Source: Terrabacter sp. MAHUQ-38 (GTDB taxonomy: Bacteria > Actinomycetota > Actinomycetes > Actinomycetales > Dermatophilaceae). From it: a stretch of DNA of 64,000 nucleotides. Location: positions 620,001 to 684,000 of the forward strand of contig NZ_JACVCU010000003.1 of the NCBI RefSeq assembly GCF_014518425.1, given 5' to 3'. The position numbers and the translations under genes are program-made. Position 1 is the first letter of the stretch, and every line of letters starts with the position of its first letter. This document shows positions 16,601-24,882 of the stretch, piece after piece. The notes under the pieces were generated by a model. It made no database searches. It was not told the DNA's origin and saw nothing but the letters and a program-made list of their open reading frames with translations.

Positions 16601-17860
16601 GTGAAACCTCTCGTGGACGCTGACGTCGTCATCGTGGGTGCTGGGCTGGCAGGACTGAGGTGTGCGAGGCGCCTGACCGAGCTCGGTCACGAGGTGCTCG
16701 TCCTCGAGTCCTCCGACGGGGTCGGGGGGCGCATCCGCACCGACGTCGTCGACGGGTTCCGTTGTGACCGTGGCTTCCAGGTGCTCAACCCGGCCTATCC
16801 GGCGGTCCGGCGCTGGGTCGACATCGGCAGGCTCGACCTCAAGCCGTTCGGCTCCGGAGTCCTGGTGCGCCGCTCCGACGGCCTCCAGGTCCTCGCAGAC
16901 CCGGTGCGCGAGCCCCGGCTGCTGGCGCGGACGATGCGCAGCGGCTACCTCCACCCACGCGAGCTCGCCGGCGTCACACGATGGACGGCTCGCGCGATCG
17001 CCGACCCGAAAACCATTCTGGGCCAACCGGACTCGAAGCTCTCACAGTCGTTCGACGACGCCGGCGTCACGGGTCGGCTGAGACGTGAGGTGCTCGACCC
17101 GCTCCTCGCGGGCGTGCTCGTGGACAGCCACGGCCAGTCGTCGGCCAACTTCACGAAGCTGCTCGTGCGGATGTTCGCCCTCGGTCGGCCGGCCGTGCCG
17201 GCGACCGGCATGCAGGCCCTGCCCGAGCAGGTGGCCGGCCCCCTCGGTGACCGGGTGCGGCTGGGCAGCCGCGTCGAGTCGATCACGCCTGACGGCAAGG
17301 CCGTCCACGTGGGCGTCGACGGTCAGCGGGTCACGGCCAGGGCCGTGGTCGTCGCCACCGACCCGGTCGGCGCCGCGCACCTCACCCCCCTTCCGGAACC
17401 TCCGACCCGGGGGCTGGTCACGTGGTGGTTCGACGCCCCCGAGCCCCCGCACACGCTGCCCCTCGTCGCGGTGGACGGGCGGCGCCACGACTCGACGCCA
17501 CCCGGGCCAGTCTGGAACACCGCGGTGATGACGGCCGCCGCACCGAGCTACGCGCCCCCGACCAAGCACCTCGTCGAGGCGACCTGCCTGCTCGACCGTC
17601 CCGATGGCGACGCGTCCGAGGCGGACGTGCTGCGGCACGTGGGCGAGATCTACGGGCGCGACACGTCGACGTGGCAGGTCGTGACCCGACACCGTGTCGA
17701 GGCGGCCCTGCCCGCCATGACGCCGCCCCTCGAGGTCCGGGCGCCCGTCAGCCTGGGAGACGGCGTCTTCGTGTGCGGAGACCACCGTGACACCGCCTCG
17801 ATCCAGGGGGCGCTCGTCTCCGGACAACGCGCGGCCGAGGCCGTCAACGCCCACCTCTGA
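16601..17860 (+). CDS. FAD-dependent amine oxidase / protoporphyrinogen-oxidase-like protein
   Basis: 419 residues starting at GTG. The N-terminal Rossmann motif VVIVGAGLAGLRCARRL (9-25) and the following LVLESSDGVGGRIRTD are the FAD-binding signatures of the amine-oxidase superfamily, and the C-terminal VFVCGDHRDTASIQGALVSG completes the flavin site. Substrate is not evident; related bacterial proteins include carotenoid or squalene desaturase-like oxidoreductases and HemG/HemY relatives, but there are no haem or carotenoid genes nearby. Probably cytosolic, monocistronic, convergent with the MFS gene. Confidence 0.8.
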   Translation: MKPLVDADVVIVGAGLAGLRCARRLTELGHEVLVLESSDGVGGRIRTDVVDGFRCDRGFQVLNPAYPAVRRWVDIGRLDLKPFGSGVLVRRSDGLQVLADPVREPRLLARTMRSGYLHPRELAGVTRWTARAIADPKTILGQPDSKLSQSFDDAGVTGRLRREVLDPLLAGVLVDSHGQSSANFTKLLVRMFALGRPAVPATGMQALPEQVAGPLGDRVRLGSRVESITPDGKAVHVGVDGQRVTARAVVVATDPVGAAHLTPLPEPPTRGLVTWWFDAPEPPHTLPLVAVDGRRHDSTPPGPVWNTAVMTAAAPSYAPPTKHLVEATCLLDRPDGDASEADVLRHVGEIYGRDTSTWQVVTRHRVEAALPAMTPPLEVRAPVSLGDGVFVCGDHRDTASIQGALVSGQRAAEAVNAHL

Positions 17861-17896
17861 CCACCGCTGCCGGGCCCACACGGGTGCCGGCCCGGC

Positions 17897-19459
17897 TCAC
17901 CGGCTCGAGAGCACCGCCTGGTCTGCGGACCGGTGCCCTGCCGAGCGGTGCCGTGGCAGTGCGACGAGCGCCACGGCGGCACCGACGAGGAGCAGCGCGG
18001 CGGCCGCGAGGTCGCTCACGTGCATCCCGTCGACGTATGCCGTCCGCGCCGCCTCGAGCACCGCCTCGCCACGGGCGCCGCCGAGCCGGCCCGCGACGAC
18101 GACGGCCTCTCCGAGTGTCTGCGTCGCAGCCTCGTGCACCTTCGCCGGCAGCCCTGCCGGCAGCAGGGCGTCGAGCCGAGCCGCGTAGACGGCGCCGAGG
18201 ATGCTGCCGAGGACGGCCATGCCGAGCGCCCCACCGAGCTCGCCGGCCGTCTCGACGAGGGCCGACACGGAGCCCGCACGGTCTGCCGGGGCCACGCCGA
18301 TGGCGTACTCCGTGACGAGCGTTGCGACGGAGACCAGACCGATGGCCACGAAGGATGCGCACGCGAGGGCGACCCAGATCGTCGAGTCGGCCCCGGCCAA
18401 GCGCATGGACGCGAATCCTGCTGCGGCCACGACGAATCCGGAGGCCATGACGACGGGCCGGCCGATGCGGAGCGACAGTGCGGCTGCCGTCGGTGCTGCG
18501 GCCCCGACCGCGACGGACGGCAGCAGGCTCCACAGCGCGGACGCGAGCGGGCTGTACCCGAGCACCGACTGGAGGTACTGCGTCATGAGGATCGCGTTGC
18601 CCATGACCCCGAACATCCCGATCACCTGGACGACGACGGAGCCGCCGAAACCGCGCACCGCGAAGAGGGCCGGGTCGACCATGGGAGAGGAGATGCGCGA
18701 CTGGCGGCGCGCGAAGGCCACGGACGCGCCGGCTCCGACGACGGCATACGGCAGGAGGGACAGAGAGCACCCGTCAGCAGCCAGTGACTTGAGGACGTGG
18801 ATGACGGGCAGGATCGCGAGGAGCGACAGCGCGGAGCTCAGCAGGTCGACCCGGCTCATGACCGACCGCGACTCGGGCAGCAGGAAGGGGGCGACGGCGA
18901 GCAGCGCGAGCATGACGGGCACGTTGATGAGGAACACCGAACCCCACCAGAAGTGCTCGAGGAGCACGCCGGAGATGACCGGGCCGATGCCGACGCCGCC
19001 GGCCATGACGGCCGACCAGACGCCGACCGCCTTCGCGCGTTCACCGTCGTCGCTGAAGAGGTTGCGCACGATGGCGAGGGTGCTGGGCATGAGGGTCGCC
19101 CCGCCGATCCCGAGCAGTGCGCGCGCCGTGATGAGCCAGCCCGCGCTCGGGGCGTAGGCCGCCAACCCGGAGGCGAGCCCGAACGCGACTGCGCCGAGGA
19201 GCAGGAGCCGACGTCGCCCGATGCGGTCGGCGACGCCGCCCATGGTGAGGAGCAGGCCGGCCAGCACGAAGCCGTAGACGTCGAACATCCACAGCTGCTG
19301 GGTCGCGGTGGGAGCGAGCGACTCGGCGATGTGCGGCACGGCGAAGAAGAGGACGGAGACGTCCATGGAGACGACGAGCAGCGGCAGGCAGAGGACCGCA
19401 AGCGCAGTCCACTCGCGGCGGCCCGCGGTCCGCGGACGGGTGGAGGTCTGGGACATCAT
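17897..19459 (-). CDS. MFS drug exporter, DHA2-type
   Basis: 520 residues with many hydrophobic helices. After a short polar head (RPRTAGRREWTAL) come motif C-like and motif A features: DVSVLFFAVPHIAESL in helix 1, the loop GGVADRIGRRRLLLLGA and the antiporter motif WSAVMAGGVGIGPVISGVLLE. These fit 14-helix proton-driven exporters of the QacA/EmrB group. ATG 19459 has AAAGG five bases upstream. Divergent from a TetR regulator gene with an inverted repeat between them, the standard arrangement of a repressor controlling its exporter. Confidence 0.9.
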   Translation of the reverse strand: MMSQTSTRPRTAGRREWTALAVLCLPLLVVSMDVSVLFFAVPHIAESLAPTATQQLWMFDVYGFVLAGLLLTMGGVADRIGRRRLLLLGAVAFGLASGLAAYAPSAGWLITARALLGIGGATLMPSTLAIVRNLFSDDGERAKAVGVWSAVMAGGVGIGPVISGVLLEHFWWGSVFLINVPVMLALLAVAPFLLPESRSVMSRVDLLSSALSLLAILPVIHVLKSLAADGCSLSLLPYAVVGAGASVAFARRQSRISSPMVDPALFAVRGFGGSVVVQVIGMFGVMGNAILMTQYLQSVLGYSPLASALWSLLPSVAVGAAAPTAAALSLRIGRPVVMASGFVVAAAGFASMRLAGADSTIWVALACASFVAIGLVSVATLVTEYAIGVAPADRAGSVSALVETAGELGGALGMAVLGSILGAVYAARLDALLPAGLPAKVHEAATQTLGEAVVVAGRLGGARGEAVLEAARTAYVDGMHVSDLAAAALLLVGAAVALVALPRHRSAGHRSADQAVLSSR

Positions 19460-19475
19460 GACGGCCTTTCGATCT

Positions 19476-19506
19476 GTGTACGCAACATAGTGTTTATCTC
19501 GTACAC
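19476..19506. promoter_or_regulatory. Candidate TetR operator between MFS and regulator genes
   Basis: GTGTACG (19476-19482) and CGTACAC (19500-19506) form a perfect 7-bp inverted repeat around an AT-richer 17-base centre, placed just upstream of both divergent starts. Inferred binding site of the TetR protein encoded at 19560. Confidence 0.5.
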
Positions 19507-19559
19507 GGAAGGTACGCCACATCTGCGTATGGCGCAAGCAGTTGGCTAGGATGAGCGCC

Positions 19560-20345
19560 ATGACCGAGCTTCCGCGCTACCTCCAGCTCCTCTGGGACCG
19601 CGAGCCGGAGGGGCGTCGAGGCCCGAAGCCGGGACGGAACATCCAGGAGATCGGCGCCGCGGCCGTCGCCATCGCCGACGCCGAGGGACTCGACGCCGTC
19701 TCGATGAAGAGCGTCGCGGGAGCGATCGGCCTCACGACGATGTCGCTGTACCGCTACGTCGACAGCAAGGACGAGCTGCATGCCGTCATGCTGGACGTGG
19801 CCTACGGCCCACCGGGCCTCGCCTACGGCGACGACGAGGGGTGGCGCGAGCGCATCACGCGATGGTCCCGGACCATCACCGAGCGCCGGGTCAGCCACCC
19901 GTGGACCACCGAGACGCCCCAGGTCTCACCGCCGCTCACCCCGAACGCGATCGCCTGGATGGAGTCCGGGCTCGAGGCGCTCGAGGGCGCTCCGCTGACC
20001 AACCAGCAGCGCCTCTCGTCCATGCTCGCCATCGACGGCTGGGCGCAGAACCATGTGCGACAGGCCCAGCAGATGGGGCTCGTCGGCCCCGTCGACCCCG
20101 ACGGGCCGCAGGGCACCTACCTGCAGATCATCGGCCAGCTCATCGACCCGGCGAGCTTCCCCCACCTGGCGAGCGCCGGCCCCGAGGCGCTCGACGACGA
20201 CGACGAGGACTTCTTCGCCGAGGAGTTCGCCCGCGGCCTCGACCTGCTGCTCGACGGCATCGAGGCGCTCATCGAGCGCTCCGGCTCGGACGGCCCGGCC
20301 GCTGGTGCGGCTGGCTCGGCACCTGGCTCGCGATCCCCGCGATGA
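19560..20345 (+). CDS. TetR-family repressor, tetracycline-repressor C-terminal type
   Basis: 261 residues. The HTH (about 30-75) includes IADAEGLDAVSMKSVAGAIG, then LTTMSLYRYVDSKDELHAVM, with RGPKPGRN before it as in this subgroup. The ligand domain contains HPWTTE and a DFFAEEFARGLDLLLDGIEAL end. ATG 19560 is preferred (AGGA about nine bases upstream); ATG 19551 and TTG 19542 are possible. Likely represses the divergent exporter. Its last 77 bases overlap antisense with the end of the next TetR gene, which explains the unusual Ser/Gly/Ala-rich tail. Confidence 0.88.
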   Translation: MTELPRYLQLLWDREPEGRRGPKPGRNIQEIGAAAVAIADAEGLDAVSMKSVAGAIGLTTMSLYRYVDSKDELHAVMLDVAYGPPGLAYGDDEGWRERITRWSRTITERRVSHPWTTETPQVSPPLTPNAIAWMESGLEALEGAPLTNQQRLSSMLAIDGWAQNHVRQAQQMGLVGPVDPDGPQGTYLQIIGQLIDPASFPHLASAGPEALDDDDEDFFAEEFARGLDLLLDGIEALIERSGSDGPAAGAAGSAPGSRSPR

Positions 20346-21057
20346 ACATGTCGATGCCGAAGAGGAAGCGTTCCTCGCCGTCGCCCTCCATCATCTCCGT
20401 GAGGTGCGAGGTCATGGTCGGGAAGCGGTCCCTGGGCAGCGAGGCGAAGAACTCGCCGACCTGGTCGAAGTAGGCACGACCGAGCTCCTCGGACTCCTCG
20501 GGCGTCGAGCCGCCGAAGCGCTGCTGCATGATCCAGCCCTCGTAGGCGTCGGCGGCGATGTAGAGCGAGAGCCGGTCGAGCGCCCAGGCAGCGACGTGCA
20601 CCGGCACGCCCCCTTGCAGCATCGCCGCGAGCATGGCCTCGGCGCCCGCCAGGGAGGGCTCGGTCGTCGGGATGTCGGCGAAGCTCAGCAGGGCGATGTC
20701 GGCGTGCCGGCGGTAGACCTCATGGCAGCTGAGGGCGAACTGCCGCACGCCCTCCTCCCACCCAAGGTCGGCGAAGTCGGGGAACGCGACCTCCGCGATG
20801 ACGCGCTCGTGCACGCGCTGGAGCAGCTCCTCGCGCGAGTCCACGTACGCGTAGAGCGAGGCAGGGCCGGTACCCAGCTCGCTCGCGACGCGCCGCATGG
20901 TGACGCCGTCCGTCCCTTCGACATCGATGATGGCGAGCGCCACGTCGACGATGCGCTCCAGCGAGATCGGGGTGCGCGCGCGGATCTCCCGTGGCTGGGG
21001 TCGCCACGGGGGCACCGGGATCGGGCCCGCCGCCCCTGCGGCTTCCGGGTTCGTCAT
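20269..21057 (-). CDS. TetR-family repressor
   Basis: 262 residues. HTH around 30-75: ISLERIVDVALAIIDVEG, TMRRVASELGTGPASLYAYVDSREELLQRV. The C-terminal domain is TetR_C-like (FADIPTTEPSLAGAEAMLAAML, AADAYEGWIMQQRFG). ATG at 21057 has GGAGG five bases upstream. It is divergent from the MFS gene at 21181 with several CGAACA/TGTTCG inverted repeats between, so it should repress that exporter and itself. Its Gln/Pro/Arg-rich tail is encoded opposite the tail of the preceding TetR gene. Confidence 0.88.
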   Translation of the reverse strand: MTNPEAAGAAGPIPVPPWRPQPREIRARTPISLERIVDVALAIIDVEGTDGVTMRRVASELGTGPASLYAYVDSREELLQRVHERVIAEVAFPDFADLGWEEGVRQFALSCHEVYRRHADIALLSFADIPTTEPSLAGAEAMLAAMLQGGVPVHVAAWALDRLSLYIAADAYEGWIMQQRFGGSTPEESEELGRAYFDQVGEFFASLPRDRFPTMTSHLTEMMEGDGEERFLFGIDMFIAGIASQVPSQPHQRPGRPSRSAR

Positions 21058-21079
21058 GCCTGCCTCCTCGTCGCCGTCC

Positions 21080-21156
21080 GTTGACGAACATCGTACTTGA
21101 CGCGAACGTTGTTCGTGAGTAGAACAGTGTTCGTCAACCCTGTCGAACACTGTTCG
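21080..21156. promoter_or_regulatory. Array of nested inverted repeats, candidate TetR operators
   Basis: GTTGACGAACA (21080-21090) is matched by TGTTCGTCAAC (21128-21138). CGAACGTTGTTCG (21103-21115) is near-palindromic. GAACAGTGTTCG (21122-21133) is matched by CGAACACTGTTC (from 21144). The half-site CGAACA/TGTTCG thus recurs at least five times between the divergent regulator and exporter starts, suggesting co-operative repressor binding. Confidence 0.6.
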
Positions 21157-21180
21157 CCACCGACCGGATGGAGTCCGCGA

Positions 21181-22641
21181 ATGTCCACCCAGCTCTCCCC
21201 CAGCCCGTCCCGGGCCACGACCCCGCACCCCTGGCGCTGGGCCGCTCTCTTCGTCATCCTCGCCGCCGAGGTGATGGACCTGCTCGACGCGCTCGTCACC
21301 GTCATCGCCGGCCCCTCCGTGGTCCGCGACATCGGCGGCACGTCGACCTCGATCCAGTGGTTCACCGCCGCCTACACCGTCGCCATGGCGGCCGGCCTGC
21401 TCCTCGGCGGGCGTCTCGGCGACATCCACGGCCGCCGCCGGATGTTCCTCGTCGGCATGGCCGGCTTCACCATCGCATCGCTCGTGTGCGCCGCCGCACA
21501 GTCACCCGAGATGCTCCTCGCGACGCGCGTCGTCCAGGGCTTCTTCGGGGCCGCGATGATCCCCCAGGGCCTCGGCATGATCAAGGAGATGTTCCCGCCC
21601 GAGGAGCTGGGCCGGGCCTTCGGCGCCTTCGGACCCGTCATGGGCCTGTCGTCGGTGGGCGGTCCCGTTCTCGCCGGCTGGCTCGTCTCGTCCGACTTCT
21701 TCGGGCTCGGCTGGAGGATGATCTTCGCCATCAACGTGCCGATCGGCGTCGCCGGCCTCGTCGCGGGCCTCCGGTACCTGCCCGCCTCGGCACCGCGCCG
21801 CGACCTGCACGTCGACGTCCCGGGTTCGCTGCTCGCCACCCTCGGCATGACTTCGCTCATCGTCCCCCTCATCCAGGGACGCGAGCTCGGTTGGCCCGCT
21901 TGGTGTCTCGCTCTGCTGGCACTCTCGCTCGGGGCGTTCACGTCCTTCGCCGTCGTCGAGCGCCGCCGCGACCGGTCCGGCCTGCCCACCCTCGTCGTGC
22001 CCTCCCTCTTCGGCCGACGCGCCTTCACCTCGGGCCTGCTCACCGGCCTGGCGTTCTTCGGGTCGCTCATGGGCAGCTCGCTCGTCTTCACCCTCTTCGT
22101 CCAGCTCGGCCTCGGTTTCGACGCCCTCCACGCCGGTCTCGCCGGCCTGCCCCAGGCCCTGGGCATGACGGTCGGCTTCGGTCTCGCCCAGGCGTTCAAC
22201 GCGCGCCTCGGTCGCCGCCTCATGCACATCGGCGGGGCGCTGGTCGTCGCCGGCATGGCCGGGCTCGTCGCGACCATCGGGGCTGCCGGCGCCTCGGTCG
22301 GCATCTGGACCATGGCACCGGCGCTCCTCGTCATGGGTGCGGGCATGGGTCTGACGATGGCGCCGTTCTTCGACATCGTGCTCGCGGGCGTCTCACCCGA
22401 GGAGTCGGGCTCTGCCTCCGGCACGCTGACGTCGGTCCAGCAGGTCGGTGGCGCCCTCGGCATCGCGATCCTCGGAACGGTGTTCTTCAGCCAGGTCGAG
22501 GCGGACGCGGGCCCGCCGCGCCCCGGCGCGTTCGAGTCGGCCACGCAGTCGAGCCTCTGGGTCGCTGCCGGGATGGTCGCCGTCGGCTGGTTGCTCACCT
22601 TCCTCCTGCCGAGGAGGGCCGAGCACTACGACGCACCCTGA
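21181..22641 (+). CDS. MFS exporter, DHA2-type
   Basis: 486 residues with many hydrophobic helices. Helix 1 carries VMDLLDALVTVIAGPSVVRDI; motif A is GGRLGDIHGRRRMFLVG; the antiporter motif lies around FGPVMGLSSVGGPVLAGWLV. ATG 21181 has GGAG eight bases upstream; the longer frame from 21097 would run through the operator region and is rejected. Likely an efflux pump for a toxic compound, controlled by the divergent TetR gene. Related to but clearly distinct from the exporter at 17897. Confidence 0.9.
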   Translation: MSTQLSPSPSRATTPHPWRWAALFVILAAEVMDLLDALVTVIAGPSVVRDIGGTSTSIQWFTAAYTVAMAAGLLLGGRLGDIHGRRRMFLVGMAGFTIASLVCAAAQSPEMLLATRVVQGFFGAAMIPQGLGMIKEMFPPEELGRAFGAFGPVMGLSSVGGPVLAGWLVSSDFFGLGWRMIFAINVPIGVAGLVAGLRYLPASAPRRDLHVDVPGSLLATLGMTSLIVPLIQGRELGWPAWCLALLALSLGAFTSFAVVERRRDRSGLPTLVVPSLFGRRAFTSGLLTGLAFFGSLMGSSLVFTLFVQLGLGFDALHAGLAGLPQALGMTVGFGLAQAFNARLGRRLMHIGGALVVAGMAGLVATIGAAGASVGIWTMAPALLVMGAGMGLTMAPFFDIVLAGVSPEESGSASGTLTSVQQVGGALGIAILGTVFFSQVEADAGPPRPGAFESATQSSLWVAAGMVAVGWLLTFLLPRRAEHYDAP

Positions 22642-22673
22642 CCCTGGGCAACCACCTACCCACCCTTCGGCAC

Positions 22674-22739
22674 CGAACGCCGCGTTCGAGCTCGAAATCA
22701 CCGGTACACCACCGCGTTCGGCAGCGAACGCGGCGTTCG
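22674..22739 (+). terminator. 15-bp perfect inverted repeat after the MFS gene
   Basis: CGAACGCCGCGTTCG (22674-22688) and CGAACGCGGCGTTCG (22725-22739) are exact reverse complements with a 36-base loop. Each arm is itself nearly palindromic. Lies between convergent genes, so it probably terminates both; no T run. Confidence 0.55.
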
Positions 22740-22771
22740 ACGGGAAGGGGCGGAACGGCATACGCGGTCGG

Positions 22772-23368
22772 TCAGCCGGGCCACTCCTCGCGGAGCAGGG
22801 CCCACGTGTTGTCGTCGAGCCAGGTGCCCTCCTTGCCCAGAGACTTCGCCCGGATCGTTGCCTCGTGGCGCATGCCGATGCGGCGCAGGACGCGGTTGGA
22901 GGCGATGTTGTCGGCGTACGCGTCAGCGGCGATCCGCCGCAGACCGAGGTCGCGGAAGCCGATGACGAGCAGCTCGGCCGCGGCCTCGGCCGCGAGGCCG
23001 CGGCCGTGCACGTCGGGGTGCAGCGCGTAGCCGATCGTGCCCTCCCACTCGTCGGTCGGCGTGCGCGCGATGCTGTGGCAGGGCTCGAGCCGGAGCATCA
23101 CGTCACCGACGACGCGGCCCGTGCCGGCCTCCTCGACGGCGAGGCCGAGCAGGGGCTCGGTCGCCCCCGGCAGTCCGCGCGCCATGCGGTCGCGGATCCG
23201 GGCCTCGACCTCGCCACGCGTCAGCACGTCGTGGCTGAGGTGGGCGACGACCTCGGGAAGGCTGCGAAAGGCGAGGATCGCGCCGACGTCGTCGAGGCGC
23301 AGCGGCCGCAGCACCAGCCGGGCGGTCCGCCTCGGCCACGGCAGCCGTGCGAGGTCTGGACGGGGCAC
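22772..23368 (-). CDS. GNAT N-acetyltransferase (RimJ/RimL type)
   Basis: 198 residues. After TARLVLRPLRLDDVGAILAF (first strand and helix) comes the acetyl-CoA loop region GYALHPDVHGRGLAAEAAAEL and then GLRRIAADAYADNIASNRVLRRIGM, the classic RimJ/RimL pattern for acetylating protein N-termini or small amines. The GTG start overlaps the TAG stop of the upstream serine hydrolase (TAGTG), indicating translational coupling. Longer upstream frames would lie inside that gene and are rejected. Substrate unknown. Confidence 0.85.
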   Translation of the reverse strand: MPRPDLARLPWPRRTARLVLRPLRLDDVGAILAFRSLPEVVAHLSHDVLTRGEVEARIRDRMARGLPGATEPLLGLAVEEAGTGRVVGDVMLRLEPCHSIARTPTDEWEGTIGYALHPDVHGRGLAAEAAAELLVIGFRDLGLRRIAADAYADNIASNRVLRRIGMRHEATIRAKSLGKEGTWLDDNTWALLREEWPG

Positions 23369-24741
23369 TAGCGCCAGCCGCCCTCGTCGACACCGCCCGG
23401 GACGTCGGCCTCGGGGTCGTAGGGCGTGCGGGTGAACCGGAACGACGCGAGGTCGAGGTGCGAGGCGGTGCCGTCGGGGCGCCGGACCACGCGCAGCGGC
23501 TCGCCCGTGAAGTAGCCGTCGAGCCCGACCCATTCGTCCTCACCGGCCGGGGCGAAGCGTGAGCCGCGCGCCTGGCCCGGCTCGCCGAGGACGAGGTGGT
23601 CCCCGACGGCCTTGGCCACGGTGACCGACGGGCCCCAGTGCCACGTGCCGACGAGCTCGAGCACGCCGGTGTCGCCGTCTGCGTGCCACGGCTCGGGCGT
23701 ACGCGGCTCCCTCTCCAGGAAGGCCTTGAGCAGCTCGGGCGCGACCAGACCCATCCCGCTCGTCGTGTTGGTGAGGATGACGACGCCGTCGCCCGTCTCC
23801 ACGCCGACCCGCAGCCCCGCGAGGAAGCCGGGCATCGAACCACCGTGCCCGGCATACCTCGTGCCCTCGACGTTCCACACCTGCCAGCCGAGGCCGTGCG
23901 CCGTCGTCCACGGCTGGCCGGGGTTGTCGGCGATGGTGTGCGGCTCGTACATCTCCGCGAGGGTGTCGGCCGAGAGCACGCCGGCCGTGTCCCCGCCGGC
24001 GAAGGCGGCCCACCGAGCCAGGTCCTGCACCGTGGTCCACAGCTGGCCCGCGGGCGCCATGGCCCCGGCGTCGTGCTCGGGCTCGGGCAGCAGGACGTCG
24101 GCGAACGGGTGGACGGCCAGGCCCTGCGCCGCCTTGCCGTCGGGACGCATCGTCGTGCGCCCCATGCCGAGCGGTTCGAGCAGGTCACGGCGCAGGACGT
24201 CGAACCAGTGAACGCCGTGGGCGCGGGCCACGAGCTCGCCCAGCGCCGCGAAGCCGACGTTCGTGTAGTGGAAGCGGCGGCCGGCCCGGAAGCGTTGTCC
24301 CACCGGCGATGCGGCGAGCGCATCCCAGTCGCCCCCCGGCGTGCGCTCCCACCACGGGCCGTTCGTCTCCGCCTGGACTCCGGCACCGTGCGAGAGGAGC
24401 TGCGCGATCGTCGACGCACCGAGCCGAGAGCCGGGCACGTGCATGTCGAGCTGGTCGAGCAGGTCGAGCCGGCCGGCATCGCGCAGCCGCATCACGGCGA
24501 CCGCCACGAACGTCTTCGTGATCGAGCCCATCCGGTACTGCGTGTCGATGTCGGCGACGACGCCGTCAGCCCGGCCGTCGAGGGTGCCGATGGCGTCGGA
24601 CCACGCGAGCCCGCCGTCGCGCACGATGCCCGCCGCGACCGACGGCAGGCGTCCGCGACGCTGCTCCGTCGCGAGCAGGTGGTGCAGGTGACGGGCCGTC
24701 GTGGCGTCGGCGGACGAGCCGCGAGGTGCGGTGCTGGGCAT
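23368..24741 (-). CDS. Beta-lactamase-fold serine hydrolase (class C / esterase-like)
   Basis: 457 residues. S73-x-x-K76 in GSITKTF is the nucleophile pair, the YTN near 158-160 is the Tyr motif, and HGGSMPGFLAG near 281 replaces KTG. These are the three signatures of the class C beta-lactamase/DD-peptidase/esterase superfamily. No signal peptide is visible before residue 30, so it may be cytoplasmic. The C-terminal part (ELVGTWHWG, VGLDGYFTGEPLRVV) is a lipocalin-like beta domain common in this group. Translationally coupled to the acetyltransferase gene downstream. An esterase or peptidase acting on a small substrate is more likely than resistance. Confidence 0.85.
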   Translation of the reverse strand: MPSTAPRGSSADATTARHLHHLLATEQRRGRLPSVAAGIVRDGGLAWSDAIGTLDGRADGVVADIDTQYRMGSITKTFVAVAVMRLRDAGRLDLLDQLDMHVPGSRLGASTIAQLLSHGAGVQAETNGPWWERTPGGDWDALAASPVGQRFRAGRRFHYTNVGFAALGELVARAHGVHWFDVLRRDLLEPLGMGRTTMRPDGKAAQGLAVHPFADVLLPEPEHDAGAMAPAGQLWTTVQDLARWAAFAGGDTAGVLSADTLAEMYEPHTIADNPGQPWTTAHGLGWQVWNVEGTRYAGHGGSMPGFLAGLRVGVETGDGVVILTNTTSGMGLVAPELLKAFLEREPRTPEPWHADGDTGVLELVGTWHWGPSVTVAKAVGDHLVLGEPGQARGSRFAPAGEDEWVGLDGYFTGEPLRVVRRPDGTASHLDLASFRFTRTPYDPEADVPGGVDEGGWR

Positions 24742-24882
24742 GCCGCCAGAGTAGTGAGCGGACCGGCAGAGCCACCCGGCGAGCCTGCGTCGGACGACGC
24801 GTCTCACGTACAGCATCTGTTGTAGGCAGGACTCCGCCCTGCGCCGGTGGCCGGGCCCGAGGGCGGCGCGGATGCTGAGGGA

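Noticed and set aside
23368-24741. Antibiotic-resistance class C beta-lactamase
   Set aside because: The fold signatures are present but there is no visible signal peptide, KTG is replaced by HGG, and a C-terminal lipocalin-like domain fits esterase/peptidase relatives better.
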